From an uncultured Verrucomicrobiota bacterium (GTDB lineage: Bacteria > Verrucomicrobiota > Verrucomicrobiia > Chthoniobacterales > JACTMZ01): a DNA stretch of 53,264 bases. Of this stretch, positions 8,722 through 16,321 are shown piece by piece (within the stretch, counting starts at the first letter, position 1; the number at the start of each line of letters is the position of its first letter). The position numbers and the translations under genes were made by a program. The stretch lies in NCBI GenBank assembly GCA_903953565.1, contig CAJBKE010000063.1, positions 1 to 53,264 of the forward strand, read 5' to 3'. The notes beneath the pieces are model-generated. The model was not told the origin of the DNA and ran no database searches. It was given only the letters and a program-made list of their open reading frames with translations.

Positions 8722-10040
8722 TGATCAGAATCCGCAGTGATTTCACATAAAACCAGACCATCCGATGGCTCGAATGCCAACCCAAGCGACTTGAGGTGTT
8801 CGACGAAACGCGCTCTGTTCAGCCGCAAATCGTCGTCTTCATCGAGCCCAACTATTCCGTCTTCAGCCAACCGGCCACTGTCGTCAGGACACCCTCCGAA
8901 CGAAAGGCCCCACACCTCCCGTATGCGTGTTGCCACTTCCGAGAACATCACTGGACCTTCGGTAGAGGAAATTACGGATGCCACCAAAGCACGAATGGTG
9001 TCGGGCTGAGGCTCGTAGTGCTTTGCACGCACGGTTGAAGCCCGCGGCTGCACCAAGCCAATTCGCACGGCGAGATCCTGAAAATGTCGCTCGACGTCCT
9101 TCAAGTCGATCCGACCGGTCTGGGAATTCACATAGTCGCCAAGGGTCGCAATCACGCCTTGCTCTTGCAGACTGATGAACGACTTGTAAACAAGTTCCCG
9201 GTGCCTCGAGAAGCAATGAACGCTGCGCGACCGGCATTTCGGCGACTGGCCTCCCGTAAAATCGGCGAACAAAAGCGAATCATGATTGATCCCCGCAATC
9301 GCGGTCGAGGAACGGATCAGATACTTCAATAACCAGACTCCAAGAACCGTGACCAGCTGGCGAAGGAAAGCGTATCTGGATTCGACACGTCCGATCGTTT
9401 CGACCAGCCGCAGTATGCCAGCCGTCTGAGGGTGCATAAGATCGGCCACTTGTTGCAGACGGCTTACGTCGAAACATTCGTCGCTCCCGCCATCAAAGCC
9501 CTCCCAAGCCAACGCGGTGTCGCCGCCATCCAATACAGGCTGGAACAACTTTGTCAGGGAATCACCCGGCTCTTCAAAGCGAAGCTTCGCAAGTTCATTG
9601 ATCCGCCGTCCTTCGTCTGTAAGTGCAAACACCGAGTAGATGAAACATCCTGCAAAGCCATCCTTTCTCTTAAGATCACAAAGGAGTTCCGGCGAGGAGA
9701 TCGTGTAGTCGTTGCCAAACGCCTTGTAATCGTCGAATGCGGCATAAACGGCATCATCATTCGCCACGATAGCGTTGGCCTGGGCGCGCAAGAGGTTCAG
9801 GTGCTCCTTCGCAACCGAATCTTCAAGAAGCCCTCGGTCCGCAAGAACCTCCCGCAAACCTTCCGTGTGATATTCCCCCGTAAGCCCTTTTTTGTTCGAG
9901 ACAACGGCCAGTTTGTTGAGCAACTCGAGCCGATAGTGCTTGCCGGTCAGAGCTAGAAAATACCCGTTGGCGAGATGCACCGGCTTGATCGCATCTAGGT
10001 GATATCCGAACGCCTGGAAAGAGACTTGCCGCTTCTTCAC
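8718..10040 (-). CDS. 440-aa middle component of the putative defence operon
   Basis: I do not recognise a named domain. The protein is soluble with a mixed alpha/beta pattern. Its centre has a hydrophobic helix pair (VWLLKYLI) followed by LLFADFTGG and a basic/Ser stretch, while the last 100 residues resemble a winged-helix-like fold ending in acidic residues. It starts at GTG (10040) within a GTGA overlap with the stop of the 1248-aa gene, and its own stop overlaps the next start by 4 nt, so all three products are made in a coupled way. Size and position match DptG of DptFGH modules, which suggests a structural or adaptor subunit. That comparison rests on gene order and length, not on sequence I can align. 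Confidence 0.65.
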   Translation of the reverse strand: MKKRQVSFQAFGYHLDAIKPVHLANGYFLALTGKHYRLELLNKLAVVSNKKGLTGEYHTEGLREVLADRGLLEDSVAKEHLNLLRAQANAIVANDDAVYAAFDDYKAFGNDYTISSPELLCDLKRKDGFAGCFIYSVFALTDEGRRINELAKLRFEEPGDSLTKLFQPVLDGGDTALAWEGFDGGSDECFDVSRLQQVADLMHPQTAGILRLVETIGRVESRYAFLRQLVTVLGVWLLKYLIRSSTAIAGINHDSLLFADFTGGQSPKCRSRSVHCFSRHRELVYKSFISLQEQGVIATLGDYVNSQTGRIDLKDVERHFQDLAVRIGLVQPRASTVRAKHYEPQPDTIRALVASVISSTEGPVMFSEVATRIREVWGLSFGGCPDDSGRLAEDGIVGLDEDDDLRLNRARFVEHLKSLGLAFEPSDGLVLCEITADSDQ

Positions 10041-13000
10041 AACTTCACAACCTCCTCATAGCGGGTAAATCTGTCATCGAGCGTGACCCGCGTGGCGAAA
10101 CGGCTTTCGGCACTATAGATCAAGAACTGGCGAGAATCGTCCCCACTAGAAAGCCTGAGGAGTCTACTCATGAAGTCGTCCAGCTTGTTGAGTGCGCTGT
10201 CCGGTAAGAGGTGACGGGGGAATCCGTGCAAAAGCCTCTCTAAGGTAGAGTGCAGCTCCGCATCGATTCGCAAGCTGGCTTCACATCCATGGTGCGCGGC
10301 GCAACTCAAGGAGAAATGGTCCGGTCGGTAATCAAATGCTCCGGCCAACCTCACTGGTAAGCGTGGAAGAAGAACCTGAAATGTCGTCAGGGGAAGCGAA
10401 CGCGCGGCAACAAACGCCCGGGTCGGTTGTTCATGGTAGCGATGAGAAAACCACAAGTAGAGATCGTGGTCACTGCCAGAGAACGAGCGCGGACAATAGG
10501 CGTAGTTGATCGCCTGGAGTATACGGCCTTTGAAGATGCTGTCAGCGTTAGTAGCTTCGTGGAGAACACGACTGAAATTTCCACCACTTGCATGCAACTC
10601 AAATGCTTTCTCGCCATGCTGGTGCTCAAAGTAAAAGCGCCTTTTGAGCGCTTTGAATCGTGCTTTACTGACCTTGGGATCACTATGGGCGACTTGGATT
10701 TGCGGAACCCCGTCAAGCCATTCTTCAGCCGTCATTTCTGCCGTTCGCTCGAGACGTTCATCCCATCGCGGATGGCTTGAAGCGGCGGGATCCGCAGCCT
10801 CGAGGAGCAAAGCACCCAATCGGAAACGAAAGCCTGAGCTCGGGAGAGTCCACAAGCGTGAGGAATACCATGACCGAGGAGCACCAATGGATGCCGTGCC
10901 GTCGTTTGTCTCAGAGGGATCGCCAAATAGCATCCTAGCGAGGCATATCCAGAGTTCGCGCACCGTGCACCTGTGACCGCGATCCGCCAAACTCTGGAAC
11001 AGGGTGCCCAATCGTTCTTGCACACGCGGGTTGCCAAGCCGATTAAAGTTCCACGTGAAATCCGCATCCCCGCTAGACGCTGCGCGGTTGACGATTGCAG
11101 CATCCGAAAGCATGCGACGCAGGGCAGCGATGGAAAAAGATGCAGCTAGCGGGTTGCGCAGACTAAGATCTACCACAAGCAAATTCTGGGACGCTTCTTC
11201 GCCAGGCTTAGTATCCGCGCCGTAAGCGAGTCGCTCCCTTGTCTGCCTCGAAAGTTCGCCATGCAGTGCATCAGGAAGCACCCCGCGTGCGGCGCGCGTA
11301 AGCAAATGAAGGGGATATTCATTGGCGGCAACACAGTAAGGTTTTTGCGCGTCGAGAGCTGCCTTCCAGCGGTCAAGGATGGGAGTCACGGTGCCTCTGC
11401 GCATGACCGCAGTGGCATCGAGATCTACCATCGCGCCAGCGGCGCTCAGAGTTGGAGCGATTCGCTTAAGAAGGTGAGTCTTCCCGTCGCCGGCGTTCCC
11501 GGTGAGAATGATGCTGAAGCCCTCTTGGACCCTCTGAACTAAGAAATCCTCGATTCCTGTCGGCACATGAAGCCGATCGAGGTCCTCTTCGTTGAGGCAG
11601 TCCGAACAACTTTGTGTCCCGGCAGCGGCCAACGACTCCCAGAGCTTGGTGTCTCCTATCGTCTCGGTGGATGTTGCCAAAGGTGTAGATAGCGAGATTT
11701 CTTGGGCGACTGATTTAGACGGTCTTTCTTCCTCCTGCGTAGGGAGTCTTTGGCTCAACGCCCACGCATGGCACGAGTTCAGCGCTTCCATCAACGGCTG
11801 ATGGTCAAGTCTTCGGCACAACCACCGCTCGCGCCAGTAGGCTGAGATCCGCGCAGTTGCGTCGCGGAACTCTGCTGGACTCCTAACGAAGTCGGGAACC
11901 TTGCCACGCTCAGACCTAAGAAACTCGTCCGCGTCTGGGAAAAGTTTCACGCCATACACAATACGACGCTGGTGGTGCTGCAAAAGCACGTCCGCGTCGA
12001 AGCCTAGCTCGTCAAGCCCAGTGCGAAGCTTTCGTAGCTTTGGACTGCGCCCCTCACCGAAAACGCTGTTCACTTCGCGGTAGCCTCTCATGGCTGTCAC
12101 GACCTGCTCGACGGCTTTCACTGTATCCGCCGAGAATTGCACCGTGCCAAATCCGCCGGTTTCACCCATTGCCTCGTAGCGGATTTCCTGTTGTTCCGGC
12201 GATATGATACCGGCAGGCAGGCGGATGCGGTTGTATTGGCTTGCGCCATGGAGGTAGAGGGAGGTGGTGCCGAGGAAGACGAGGCGCGAGTCTTTGACTA
12301 CTCGCTCGTTTTTCATCATCGAGCTGATAATGGAGACGGATTGTCCATATCGTTGGGTGTAGTCGTCGGCAACCTCCGGGCTGAGCATGAGCAGCGCGGC
12401 GAGCTTGCCGCCGAGGATGTGGTTGTAAGGCCGCACGGCGCCACAGACCGTGATCTCAAGCATGGACGTGCCGGCTCGAGCATTCTTCGCGGAAAACCAT
12501 GTGGTGTTCACGGCCGTGGTCACCGCTTCCGTTGCGTAAGCCGCAGCTGCAGCGCCTGGCAAGAGAAGCTTGTTCCGTTGTTTCTGGAAGACTAGGCGTG
12601 CCTGCAACAAGCGTGCGAGTTCGGCGGCACGTTTCTTGGCGGTCAGCGCCCGGCGGGCTGCATCCATCTTCGCATCACCGAAAACCTTCTCTTCTAGAGA
12701 GAGCACATCGTCGGAAACCCCGGGCATGGCGTATTCGACATCCTCGAGCTCCTGGACGCAGAGAGGAGACTCGGAGGTCGAGAGCAACGACTGACGTTGG
12801 TCAGCGAAACCGGCAGCGCGCCGCTTCAGGCGGGCGACAATTTCTTCGGTGGGGTGGTCGGCTTCCTCCGGGCGCAGCAACTTGTCGTGAGAAACGGAGT
12901 CAAGTCCGAGCTGCACGTTGGCCTCGAGGTCGAAGAGAAGTGAGGCCAACGCCTCACGTGCCGTATCGTCTGGCAAAGCCACGAGACCGCGGACGTGAGC

Positions 13001-13783
13001 CTGCGTGGCAGAAGCGGTCCAACCTAGAGCGCGGTCACGGTCCCCAAGAGCCAGCGGGGCGTTGCTTAGTGCTGTGATGCCCATAACCGCATGGCTGGGG
13101 TGGGCGGCGTCGCGGACGAGGTAAAAGAGATTACGACCGGGTACGTTGGTGGCAGGGATGCTCCACGTGAAGCGGAAGTAGCGCCAGATGTCGGATAGGG
13201 AATGGCCAGTAAACGCATCCTTCCCACCCGGTTCGACGAGCTGCAAATACGGCTGCACGGCATCGGCGCAGAGCGCGACTCGCTCATCTCCTTGAATCTC
13301 TGAGGCGCTTAAGAGCCGCGTTCTCAACTCGCGCCCATCGGCAATCAGCTCGAGCACAGATTTTTTTTTGCTGGCCGCACTGGGTCGCTCCATACGCCCA
13401 ATGAAGTCACGGACGGACGGCAACTCGAATTGCTGCCGAATGCGCGACGAAAGCTCCTGTCGCACGGCATCCTTGTAGACGAGCGTTTCGTGCGCTGAAA
13501 CACCCCTCGCGTCCGGTGTCGCCAACTCAATGCCGAAGCCGTCCTCGACAATACGCCAGCGGAGCTTGGCAAGGTCCGTCAACAGGTAGGCGCAGGCAGT
13601 GTAGTGTTCGCGGCAACCGTTGAGGCCTGGGGCGGATTCACTCCAGCGAACCTCGTCGCGGCAGAGGGCATCGAGGCGGTCCGAGGATGCCTCCTGTTGT
13701 TGCAGCCGACGAAGTTGCCCGGCAAGCGCACGAAAGCGCTGCCCCGCAAGGCCCTCGAGACGGTGGTGGACGGCAGTAAACAT
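10037..13783 (-). CDS. DruA-like (DUF4338) domain fused to a P-loop ATPase
   Basis: Residues 1 to about 690 carry the signatures of DruA, the DUF4338 protein of Druantia anti-phage systems: NVPGRNLFYLVRD (213-225) with RDRALGW (249-255); YNHILGGKLAALL (453-465) with SPEV; LGTTSLY and SQYNR shortly after; and FGEGRSPKLRKLR from 575. After a linker comes an NTPase with Walker A GNAGDGKT (762-769), a Walker-B-like strand LLVVDLS and a helical C-terminal half, resembling DptF-type ATPases. A stand-alone DruA is normally around 400-600 aa, so the fusion is unusual. There is no signal peptide. It is the first of three 4-nt-overlapping genes and lies 46 nt after an HNH gene. Likely role: sensing or processing DNA with ATP-dependent control of the downstream nuclease (inferred). 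Confidence 0.75.
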   Translation of the reverse strand: MFTAVHHRLEGLAGQRFRALAGQLRRLQQQEASSDRLDALCRDEVRWSESAPGLNGCREHYTACAYLLTDLAKLRWRIVEDGFGIELATPDARGVSAHETLVYKDAVRQELSSRIRQQFELPSVRDFIGRMERPSAASKKKSVLELIADGRELRTRLLSASEIQGDERVALCADAVQPYLQLVEPGGKDAFTGHSLSDIWRYFRFTWSIPATNVPGRNLFYLVRDAAHPSHAVMGITALSNAPLALGDRDRALGWTASATQAHVRGLVALPDDTAREALASLLFDLEANVQLGLDSVSHDKLLRPEEADHPTEEIVARLKRRAAGFADQRQSLLSTSESPLCVQELEDVEYAMPGVSDDVLSLEEKVFGDAKMDAARRALTAKKRAAELARLLQARLVFQKQRNKLLLPGAAAAAYATEAVTTAVNTTWFSAKNARAGTSMLEITVCGAVRPYNHILGGKLAALLMLSPEVADDYTQRYGQSVSIISSMMKNERVVKDSRLVFLGTTSLYLHGASQYNRIRLPAGIISPEQQEIRYEAMGETGGFGTVQFSADTVKAVEQVVTAMRGYREVNSVFGEGRSPKLRKLRTGLDELGFDADVLLQHHQRRIVYGVKLFPDADEFLRSERGKVPDFVRSPAEFRDATARISAYWRERWLCRRLDHQPLMEALNSCHAWALSQRLPTQEEERPSKSVAQEISLSTPLATSTETIGDTKLWESLAAAGTQSCSDCLNEEDLDRLHVPTGIEDFLVQRVQEGFSIILTGNAGDGKTHLLKRIAPTLSAAGAMVDLDATAVMRRGTVTPILDRWKAALDAQKPYCVAANEYPLHLLTRAARGVLPDALHGELSRQTRERLAYGADTKPGEEASQNLLVVDLSLRNPLAASFSIAALRRMLSDAAIVNRAASSGDADFTWNFNRLGNPRVQERLGTLFQSLADRGHRCTVRELWICLARMLFGDPSETNDGTASIGAPRSWYSSRLWTLPSSGFRFRLGALLLEAADPAASSHPRWDERLERTAEMTAEEWLDGVPQIQVAHSDPKVSKARFKALKRRFYFEHQHGEKAFELHASGGNFSRVLHEATNADSIFKGRILQAINYAYCPRSFSGSDHDLYLWFSHRYHEQPTRAFVAARSLPLTTFQVLLPRLPVRLAGAFDYRPDHFSLSCAAHHGCEASLRIDAELHSTLERLLHGFPRHLLPDSALNKLDDFMSRLLRLSSGDDSRQFLIYSAESRFATRVTLDDRFTRYEEVVKL

Positions 13784-13829
13784 GGACGAACCTTAACGCT
13801 TATACAGCTTCATCGGTCTGTGAGCATTG

Positions 13830-14606
13830 CTAATTGTAAAATTGCAAACCGCCGCCGAAGCCCAAGTGCGCCAGGACTGCGACAGACATGATTTTGTCGG
13901 ACTTTGAGAGGTTGTGCTTGGCGCAAAGGAGACGAACGTTGGCTGCCGTAATACTGCTGCCGCCACGGGAGAAAGGAATGTCGTGGTCGTAGTGCAGGTT
14001 GTGGTTTGCGCCGCACTTAACGCAGCGACCTCCGTCCCGCTTCCACACCTCGCGCTTCACTTCGCTAGGAATGAGTCGGGTGATCGGAACTTCAACGCGC
14101 CCGCTGAACACAGTCTTCTCCACCGGATGCAACTCGAAGCAGAAGACCTTGCGTTTTCCATCTAAGACGTAAGCGGCGTCAACGAGCTCGAAGACACCTT
14201 TGTAGCTCCATGTTCCCGGCTGAATCTTTTCGTAGATGCGGATGAGGTGTGGCTCCTTCAACAATCCGCTTTTGTAGTCGGTGGCAGCGCGGAAAAATTT
14301 TCCGTTCTCCGTCCATTTGCCGTTCGGCGTGGTGAGCGGCTGATCGACAGCCTTCGGATCAACGCCTGCTTTCTTTGGTGCGTCGTGCCCCTCGTAGATG
14401 ATGCACCCGGTCGCCGAATCAATCTTGTCCCGATACGGAGCGCCCGGTCGGACCGACATCAGAAAGACGGAATACTTCTTCCCGATCCCGAAATTCATCC
14501 CCTTCTGGAGGTTGGCTTTCTCCTCTCGAACCAAATCGCTGTAAGAGATGATGTCGTCGGGCTTCACAGGAGGGGCAGAAGTGGTGTTATTAAAGAATTG
14601 AGACAC
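13830..14606 (-). CDS. HNH endonuclease
   Basis: This 258-aa protein ends in a clear HNH nuclease: RCVKC (C195, C198), HYDHD (H205-D209), then N-x2-LLC-x2-HN, all needed for the beta-beta-alpha metal fold. The N-terminal 170 residues form a separate beta-rich domain (YSVFLMSVRP, IYEGHD, YEKIQPGTWSYKGVFELVDA) that recalls SRA-type modified-base readers found beside HNH nucleases, but I cannot confirm this. Translation probably begins at GTG 14606. It lies 46 nt upstream of the DruA-ATPase gene on the same strand and could be a fourth operon member or an independent modification-dependent restriction enzyme. A copy of the recurrent leader element ends about 24 nt before its start. Confidence 0.8.
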   Translation of the reverse strand: MSQFFNNTTSAPPVKPDDIISYSDLVREEKANLQKGMNFGIGKKYSVFLMSVRPGAPYRDKIDSATGCIIYEGHDAPKKAGVDPKAVDQPLTTPNGKWTENGKFFRAATDYKSGLLKEPHLIRIYEKIQPGTWSYKGVFELVDAAYVLDGKRKVFCFELHPVEKTVFSGRVEVPITRLIPSEVKREVWKRDGGRCVKCGANHNLHYDHDIPFSRGGSSITAANVRLLCAKHNLSKSDKIMSVAVLAHLGFGGGLQFYN

Positions 14607-14620
14607 TGTTGGCGAGCCGC

Positions 14621-14692
14621 TTCAGAGAACTTTGTGCGTCATAACCGGCCGAAGGCCGACAAAGAGACCAGAGACAAAAAGACTAAAAGACT
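14621..14692 (-). promoter_or_regulatory. Recurrent upstream element, copy b
   Basis: Read on the minus strand: a pyrimidine-rich tract (14692-14660), a hairpin CGGCC-TTC-GGCCG (14658-14646), then TATGACGCACAAAG (14643-14630) and TCTCTGAAGCGGC. It lies immediately upstream of the HNH gene. The hairpin sequence differs from copy a but the pairing is kept, which supports a structural or operator role. Confidence 0.5.
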
Positions 14693-14746
14693 CTGCGGAG
14701 CTGGAAAACCGCAGAGCAGCAACGACTTGCGAAGCGCGCGATGCGC

Positions 14747-15493
14747 TCATTCCACAATCCGTTCTTTGATCGGATCGCCGATGGGCGTGCCGTAGCGGTC
14801 GGTGCGGTAGACTTCCTGGCGGCCGAGGATGTCGGTCTTTATCACCTTGCTGGGGATATCCACAGGCATGCCGTAGCGGTCGGTCTCGTAAACTTTGTAT
14901 TCGCCATCGTAGACGCCTTCTTTGATGACGAGGTGGGGCTCGTCGACAGCCAGACCATCACGGTCTGTTTTGTAGACCTCATAGCTGTCGTGGAGACCGT
15001 GCTTGATGATTGCCTTGGGCTCCCACTTCTTAATGCCGTCCCGGTCGGTCTCGTAAACCTCGTAGCGATCGTAGATCGAGGGTTCGATGATCAGCTCGGG
15101 GTAAAGTTCGCGATCTCCCCGGTTGTCGACGCCGTAAACTTTGCGCGTCGGTCGCGAGTCGAGGGCGGACACATCGTCGTCCTTCTCCGGAAAAAGCCGC
15201 TCGCGTGATCCGTAGAGAGGGGCGGCGTAGGTGCCTGCAGTATTCCAAGGACCAAGGAGTTGCGGATTGAGGAACTTGTGTTTCTCGAGCCACTCCTCCT
15301 CGTTGCGTCGCTTCCTCTCACGGCGCTCAGCCTCCTGCTGTTCCTCAAGCCGGCGGCGAATGTCCTCCCCGCGTTTGCGCATGTCCTCGATCCTGCGCTG
15401 ATGGTCTTCCGGGCTTTGTGCTTGGGTATCAGGGGTGATGGTGCAAGCGACAGTAAGAACCGCCGTGAACACGAACCCGCCGCAACTTCTCAT
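14747..15493 (-). CDS. Secreted tandem-repeat protein (VYxTDRxG repeats)
   Basis: This 248-aa protein has an N-terminal signal peptide (to about residue 26). A strongly charged Glu/Arg coiled coil follows (about 28-75), then from about 120 several repeats of roughly 32 residues with the core V-Y-x-T-D-R-x-G followed by P-x-x-V/I-I-K. I do not know the family. The repeats look like beta-hairpin units of a surface or periplasmic scaffold. The ATG at 15493 lies one nt after the stop of a 42-aa ORF, so it is the last gene of a coupled operon with the PEP-CTERM and VIT-vWA genes, suggesting a cell-envelope role. Confidence 0.75.
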   Translation of the reverse strand: MRSCGGFVFTAVLTVACTITPDTQAQSPEDHQRRIEDMRKRGEDIRRRLEEQQEAERRERKRRNEEEWLEKHKFLNPQLLGPWNTAGTYAAPLYGSRERLFPEKDDDVSALDSRPTRKVYGVDNRGDRELYPELIIEPSIYDRYEVYETDRDGIKKWEPKAIIKHGLHDSYEVYKTDRDGLAVDEPHLVIKEGVYDGEYKVYETDRYGMPVDIPSKVIKTDILGRQEVYRTDRYGTPIGDPIKERIVE

Positions 15494-15494
15494 C

Positions 15495-15623
15495 TCACCG
15501 TTTCTCCTGCTTCTTCAAATTCCGGCGGGCCTTGGAAATTTCCGTGATGTTGTACCAAATGATCGTCCCGAAAACGACGACACAGAGTGCGAAAAATAGA
15601 ACATCTATGATGCTGCCGATCAC
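15495..15623 (-). CDS. 42-aa single-span membrane peptide
   Basis: The GTG start at 15621-15623 overlaps the TGA of the PEP-CTERM gene (GTGA) and is preceded by GGAGGCGGCT. It encodes 42 residues: a hydrophobic segment (about 2-23, IIDVLFFALCVVVFGTIIW) followed by a basic tail rich in Lys and Arg, so it is probably an inner-membrane peptide with the tail in the cytoplasm. Its stop is one nt before the next ATG. The double coupling to real genes on both sides is the main evidence that it is translated. No function is known. Confidence 0.7.
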   Translation of the reverse strand: MIGSIIDVLFFALCVVVFGTIIWYNITEISKARRNLKKQEKR

Positions 15624-16321
15624 AGCCGCCTCCCTTTCCATCTGACCGGCACCCTGCGTTGGCGGGGCATCATTCGCTTAAAGAAGCGGAAAGCGAAAAG
15701 AGCTATCGCTGTCGAGACCACCAGGTGAGCAATCGAGGGCTCGGGGACGACGGTGAAAGCCATGTTCGGACCAACGATAGCCTGACCAGAGAACGGCGCG
15801 GATCCCGGGTAAGTGAAGTTCTGCTGCTGGTTGTTTCGCACCGCGCCGACGAGGTTCACATACGGCGAGATGGGGTCGGTAACGAAGCCCGAGGCACGCG
15901 TTTCCAAGTTAGCCTGCACGCCCAAACGGTAGGTAGTGTTGGCACTGAGGAGGACCGGTGTGCTCAAGTCGAACCAACGAAAACCAGATTCCAAAGGCGC
16001 GGATCTTCCCGAGGGCAGAATGGCGGTGGCTAGCGAACTCCCTCCCTCGCCCCAGAGACCGATGATGTTCATACTATCGAGTCCGTCACCGCCGACATCG
16101 TTGACTCCCAAGCGATGAACGCTAAGAGGGTCTTGCTTCACCGTGAAAGCGTAACCGACCGTATCATAAAGAAGGCCGGTAGAACCGGAGATCTGGAAGG
16201 TCAGAATTTGAGCGCGAGCCGAGGAACAAGAGAGGCAGGCGACGACGACGGCGAGTCTCACGACGACTCGGTGCAGGGAACGACTGGTGTTGTATTTCGT
16301 GTTCATAGGGGATTGCTTCAC
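15620..16321 (-). CDS. PEP-CTERM sorted exported protein
   Basis: This 233-aa protein begins with a signal peptide (about residues 20-38, ending ARAQ). A beta-sandwich-like body follows, with a pattern (LGVNDVGGDGL, TTYRLGV) resembling DUF4082-type domains. It ends with the sorting signal VVPEPS (about 193-198), a hydrophobic helix and an Arg-rich tail. PEP-CTERM proteins are processed by an exosortase during export, usually in biofilm or envelope formation. The start at 16321 overlaps the stop of the VIT-vWA gene by 4 nt; an internal ATG at 16306 is an alternative. No exosortase gene is in the window. Confidence 0.85.
   Translation of the reverse strand: MKQSPMNTKYNTSRSLHRVVVRLAVVVACLSCSSARAQILTFQISGSTGLLYDTVGYAFTVKQDPLSVHRLGVNDVGGDGLDSMNIIGLWGEGGSSLATAILPSGRSAPLESGFRWFDLSTPVLLSANTTYRLGVQANLETRASGFVTDPISPYVNLVGAVRNNQQQNFTYPGSAPFSGQAIVGPNMAFTVVPEPSIAHLVVSTAIALFAFRFFKRMMPRQRRVPVRWKGRRL

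Noticed and set aside
1-14606. Complete Druantia or complete Dnd/Ssp phosphorothioation system
   Set aside because: No DruE helicase, DruB/C/D, DndA-E or Ssp genes are visible. Only a DruA-like domain and FGH-like gene order are present.
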